Origin: Puniceicoccales bacterium Verruco_01
GTDB taxonomy: Bacteria; Verrucomicrobiota; Verrucomicrobiia; Opitutales; Oceanipulchritudinaceae
Direction of reading: 5' to 3'
NCBI GenBank assembly: GCA_001604565.1
Contig: LVBV01000020.1
Location: 1-44,610 of the forward strand
DNA length: 44,610 nucleotides
The position numbers and the translations under genes were made by a program. Every line of letters begins with the position of its first letter. The first letter of the stretch is position 1. Below, piece by piece: positions 42,419-44,610 of this stretch. A model generated the notes under the pieces. That model was not told where the DNA came from. It did not search any database and saw only the letters and a list, made by a program, of their open reading frames with translations.

Positions 42419-43606
42419 TCAGGCGTTCTTGCCCGCGGCGAGGCGGCCAACGTGGCGTTCGATGCGCTCCATCGCCGTGGTGATGCGCTCGTAGCTTGTG
42501 GAAAAACTGGCCCGCGCGAAGCCCGCGCCGACCTTGCCGAAGGCGGTGCCCGGGACGATGGCCACATTCTCGGCATTCAAAAGGCCGATGCAAAAGTCCC
42601 GCTCGCTCATGCCGAAGCCCGAGACGTTCGGGAAGGAGTAGAACGTGGCCTTCGGACAGTGGCAGGGAAGGCCGATTTCGTTGAAGCGTCTGACGATGAA
42701 GTCGCGGCGGCGCTGGTAGGAGTCGCGCATTTTCTCCACCTCGGCGTCGCAGTTTTTGAGGGCCTCGACCGCCGCCTCCTGCGAGAGGATCGGCGCGCAC
42801 ATCATGGCGTACTGGTGGACCTTCATCATCGCGTCGATGATGTCCTTCGGTCCGCAGGCGTAGCCCAGGCGGAAGCCCGTCATGGCCCACGCCTTGGACA
42901 TGCCGTGCAGGAAAATCGTGCGCTCGCGCATACCGGGGAGGGTGGCGATGCTGACGTGTTTTTCGCCATCGAAGGTCAGCTCGGCGTACACCTCGTCGCT
43001 GATGACGATGAGATCCTTCTCGATCGCGAATTTCGCGATTTTCCGGAGGCGTTCAAGGTCGGCCACGCCGCCGGTCGGGTTCGTCGGGAAGTTGATGATG
43101 AGGGCCTTGACGCCCGGCTGCCAGTACTGCGCGAGAACGTCGGGATCGAGGGCGAAGTCGTCCTTCGCGCTCGTCGGAACCGCGATGGGCGTGGCGTGCG
43201 TCATGGCGATACTCGGCATGTAGGCCACAAAGCAGGGCTCGTGGTACATCACCTTGTCGCCGGGGTTCAGAAGCGCCCGGCAGGCCAGGTCCATCGCCTC
43301 CGACACGCCCACGGTCACGAGGATTTCGTTCTCGGGGTTGTAATCGAGGTCGAAGTGCCCGCGCAGGTACTCGCCGAAGGTCTTGCGCAGCCGCAGGAGG
43401 CCGAAGTTGTTCGTGTAGGTCGTCTTGCCGCGTTCCAGAGCGAAGATCGCCGCCTCGCGGATCGACCACGGGGTGACAAAGTCGGGCTCGCCCACGCCCA
43501 GCGAGATCGCTTGCGGGTTTTGCTCGACGATTGCGAAGAATTCGCGGATGCCGGATTTCGGAAGAACCCGGACATGATCCGCGACGTAACTTTTGCTGCC
43601 AGTCAT
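42419..43606 (-). CDS. PLP-dependent aminotransferase, class I/II
   Basis: A 395-residue fold-type I aminotransferase. The PLP lysine is K238 in LHGMSKAWAMTGFRLGYACG. INFPTNPTGGV (N176) and VISDEVYAEL (aspartate contacting the PLP ring nitrogen) are conserved. The N-terminal ISLGVGEPDFVTPWSIREA resembles the aspartate/aromatic/diaminopimelate aminotransferase branch; the amino donor cannot be fixed. Its upstream neighbour is an Lrp/AsnC regulator, a common pairing for amino-acid enzymes. Repeat B lies between the two. Confidence 0.92.
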   Translation of the reverse strand: MTGSKSYVADHVRVLPKSGIREFFAIVEQNPQAISLGVGEPDFVTPWSIREAAIFALERGKTTYTNNFGLLRLRKTFGEYLRGHFDLDYNPENEILVTVGVSEAMDLACRALLNPGDKVMYHEPCFVAYMPSIAMTHATPIAVPTSAKDDFALDPDVLAQYWQPGVKALIINFPTNPTGGVADLERLRKIAKFAIEKDLIVISDEVYAELTFDGEKHVSIATLPGMRERTIFLHGMSKAWAMTGFRLGYACGPKDIIDAMMKVHQYAMMCAPILSQEAAVEALKNCDAEVEKMRDSYQRRRDFIVRRFNEIGLPCHCPKATFYSFPNVSGFGMSERDFCIGLLNAENVAIVPGTAFGKVGAGFARASFSTSYERITTAMERIERHVGRLAAGKNA

Positions 43607-43631
43607 GACAAAAAAGGAATTGGAAGGATGG

Positions 43632-43647
43632 GGCCGGTTTCCCGGCC
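43632..43647 (-). repeat. Hairpin with GAAA loop between repeat B and the aminotransferase
   Basis: GGCCGG-gaaa-CCGGCC on the minus strand, 26 bases before the aminotransferase start. GAAA is a GNRA tetraloop. A T6 run follows about 17 bases later, so an attenuator is conceivable. Confidence 0.4.
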
Positions 43648-43696
43648 TTCGTGTGCCCGTTTTTCAGCTCCGTCCATCGGATTTTTTCTTTTGGTT

Positions 43697-43797
43697 TCCG
43701 GCGGGGGAGCGTGCGAAGCGAGCGTCTTGGGGGCCGCGGCCCCCATCGGGATGCGCCTGCAGGCGCATCCCCGGGTTCTAGGGCCTTCCGGCCCTAG
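43697..43797 (-). repeat. Four-palindrome repeat element, copy B (contains the lrp stop codon)
   Basis: Read on the minus strand, the same order as copy A. P1 is CTAGGGCC-ggaa-GGCCCTAG (43797-43778). P2 is GATGCGCC-tgca-GGCGCATC (43769-43750). P3 is TGGGGGCC-gc-GGCCCCCA (43745-43728). P4 is an imperfect stem around GCTTCGC (about 43726-43708), and a CTCCCCCGCCGGA tail follows. The upstream gene's stop TAG (43796-43794) is in the first arm of P1, exactly as in copy A. P3 has a compensated base-pair change (A-T in A, C-G in B). Confidence 0.85.
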
Positions 43798-44282
43798 GGA
43801 CTGACGGACAGCCTGTCCGGGTCCTGCTGGTCTCTTTCAAACATGTGTCCCTGCTCTTTATAGACCTTGAGCATGAAGTGTGTGGCGGTGGACAGGACGC
43901 CTTCGATGGAGGACAGCCTTGCGGCAACAAAACTGGCCACGGAGTGCAGCGATTTTCCGTGGACGATGACCAGAAGGTCGTAGGCGCCGCTCATGAGATA
44001 ACAGGTTTCCACCTCGCTGAAGCGGGCGATGCGTTCCGCAATGCGGTCGAAGCCGCCGTCGCGCTCCGGGGTGATCTTGACCTCGATGAGGGCATGGACG
44101 CCCTCGCCCTCGGCCAGCGCCGCGGGATGCAGGATGGGCCTCCATCCGAGGAGGATGCCCTTCTTTTTGAGAGCCGCGAATTCGGCTTCGATCTCCGCCT
44201 CGCTCTTGTTGAGGATGACGGCGATCTGGGCCTTGTCGAGGGCTTCTCCTTCAAGGAGCAACTTGAGTACTTCGTCTGCCAT
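43794..44282 (-). CDS. Lrp/AsnC-family transcriptional regulator
   Basis: A 162-residue protein. The N-terminal winged helix-turn-helix (about 1-55, LDKAQIAVILNKSEAEIEAEFAALKKKGILLGWRPIL) precedes a RAM effector-binding domain (about 62-140, VHALIEVKITPERDGGFDRIAERIARFSEVETCYLMSGAYDLLVIV). It probably senses an amino acid and controls the downstream aminotransferase gene. The last codons (LSVSP) and the TAG stop merge into repeat B, so the original C-terminus may have been changed by the element. Confidence 0.92.
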   Translation of the reverse strand: MADEVLKLLLEGEALDKAQIAVILNKSEAEIEAEFAALKKKGILLGWRPILHPAALAEGEGVHALIEVKITPERDGGFDRIAERIARFSEVETCYLMSGAYDLLVIVHGKSLHSVASFVAARLSSIEGVLSTATHFMLKVYKEQGHMFERDQQDPDRLSVSP

Positions 44283-44372
44283 TTTTCGAGATTTTGTGGA
44301 AGGCTACACAGATTGTGCCTCCGCGTCCAACACGGAAAATGAATCCGTGGCAACGGAAGGGGAAATAATTAT

Positions 44373-44494
44373 TAACCGCAGATAAACGCAGAGGTACGCA
44401 GATGTCAGAGAAAGAGGATATTTGTGTTAAGAAGGGAATTCTGTCCATCAATCCCCTTCTGGAAATCTGCGGACATCTGCGTCATCTGCGGTTA
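44373..44494. repeat. Inverted repeat with CGCAGAT units spaced by about one helix turn
   Basis: The left arm begins TAACCGCAGAT (44373) and has CGCAGA(T/G) at 44377, 44387 and 44397. The right arm ends ATCTGCGGTTA (44494) and has ATCTGCG at 44465, 44475 and 44484. Inside lies a further hairpin AGAAGGG/CCCTTCT (44430-44436 with 44454-44460). The whole is a 122-bp inverted-repeat element upstream of the lrp gene. From memory, such CGCAGAT repeats are widespread in Verrucomicrobiota and Planctomycetota genomes. It encodes no protein. Confidence 0.8.
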
Positions 44495-44610
44495 GCAGTC
44501 TGCTGAAAAAGTTCTGTTCGGCGCTGATGATGGCACCAGTTTCTCAAATCTATGCCTCTTGACGACTCAAATCGTTTCAAATCGTGCTCAACGTCGCGCT
44601 TTCTGCCCGT
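44494..44610. mobile_element. Possible insertion-sequence end at the right edge
   Basis: AGCAGTCTGCTGAAAAAGTT right after the CGCAGAT element resembles the terminal inverted repeats ending CAGCAG...TTTTTC found in several IS families. A short frame MPLDDSNRFKSCSTSRFLPV opens at 44552 and leaves the window. Without the rest of the element this stays tentative. Confidence 0.3.

Noticed and set aside
44373..44494. CRISPR-like array from the CGCAGAT repeats
   Set aside because: Units are 7 bp with 2-3 bp spacers and occur in inverted orientation; no spacer-repeat organisation and no cas genes.

Overview
The window is a GC-rich (visibly well above 60%) bacterial chromosome segment packed with housekeeping genes. 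Protein style and content suggest a motile, Gram-negative member of the Verrucomicrobiota. The clues are a short flagellin, an outer-membrane beta-barrel, a large secreted VWA/Ig-like protein ending in a Trp-rich tail of a kind I associate with this phylum, and CGCAGAT-type interspersed repeats. The taxonomic call is inference; no rRNA is present.

Left part (1-8.7 kb): the 5' part of a flagellin gene (-), then leuS (+), a hemE-hemN haem-synthesis pair (-), a SAM methyltransferase (+), a HAMP-less chemoreceptor (-) behind a hairpin-rich leader, and a tRNA with CAU anticodon.

8.8-16.7 kb holds surface and signalling genes: a secreted GH27 alpha-galactosidase, the 989-residue VWA/Ig-like protein, a small outer-membrane barrel, tRNA-Gln(UUG), a soluble PAS histidine kinase and a YugP-type membrane metallopeptidase.

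16.7-29.6 kb: ychF, an ABC-F protein, an EIIA-PTS plus ClC transporter pair, icd, a ParE-type toxin-antitoxin module followed by an acetyltransferase, a patatin-like phospholipase, an EF-G-like GTPase with an altered G4 motif, and a dihydroorotate-dehydrogenase-like protein.

29.7-44.3 kb is almost entirely on the minus strand. It carries a carboxyltransferase lacking its biotinyl domain, nuoF without its usual partners, a DnaJ-like/HDOD/CheD operon, a LolA-like gene with secG, parB with a LysM protein, fmt, an epimerase-like protein, der, and an aminotransferase behind an Lrp/AsnC regulator. A small zincin gene lies on the plus strand.

The most unusual signals are non-coding. (1) Two copies, 26 kb apart and in opposite orientation, of a roughly 100-bp element made of four consecutive palindromes. 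In both copies the stop codon of the upstream gene (ychF, lrp) is the TAG inside the first palindrome arm, and the first hairpin has a GNRA loop in the sense RNA. (2) An inverted-repeat element at the right end whose arms each carry three CGCAGAT units about 10 bp apart, next to a possible insertion-sequence end. (3) Several promoter-like sequences placed so that mRNAs would begin at or very near the start codon, in a window where many starts lack a Shine-Dalgarno sequence. No CRISPR array, prophage or complete mobile element is visible.
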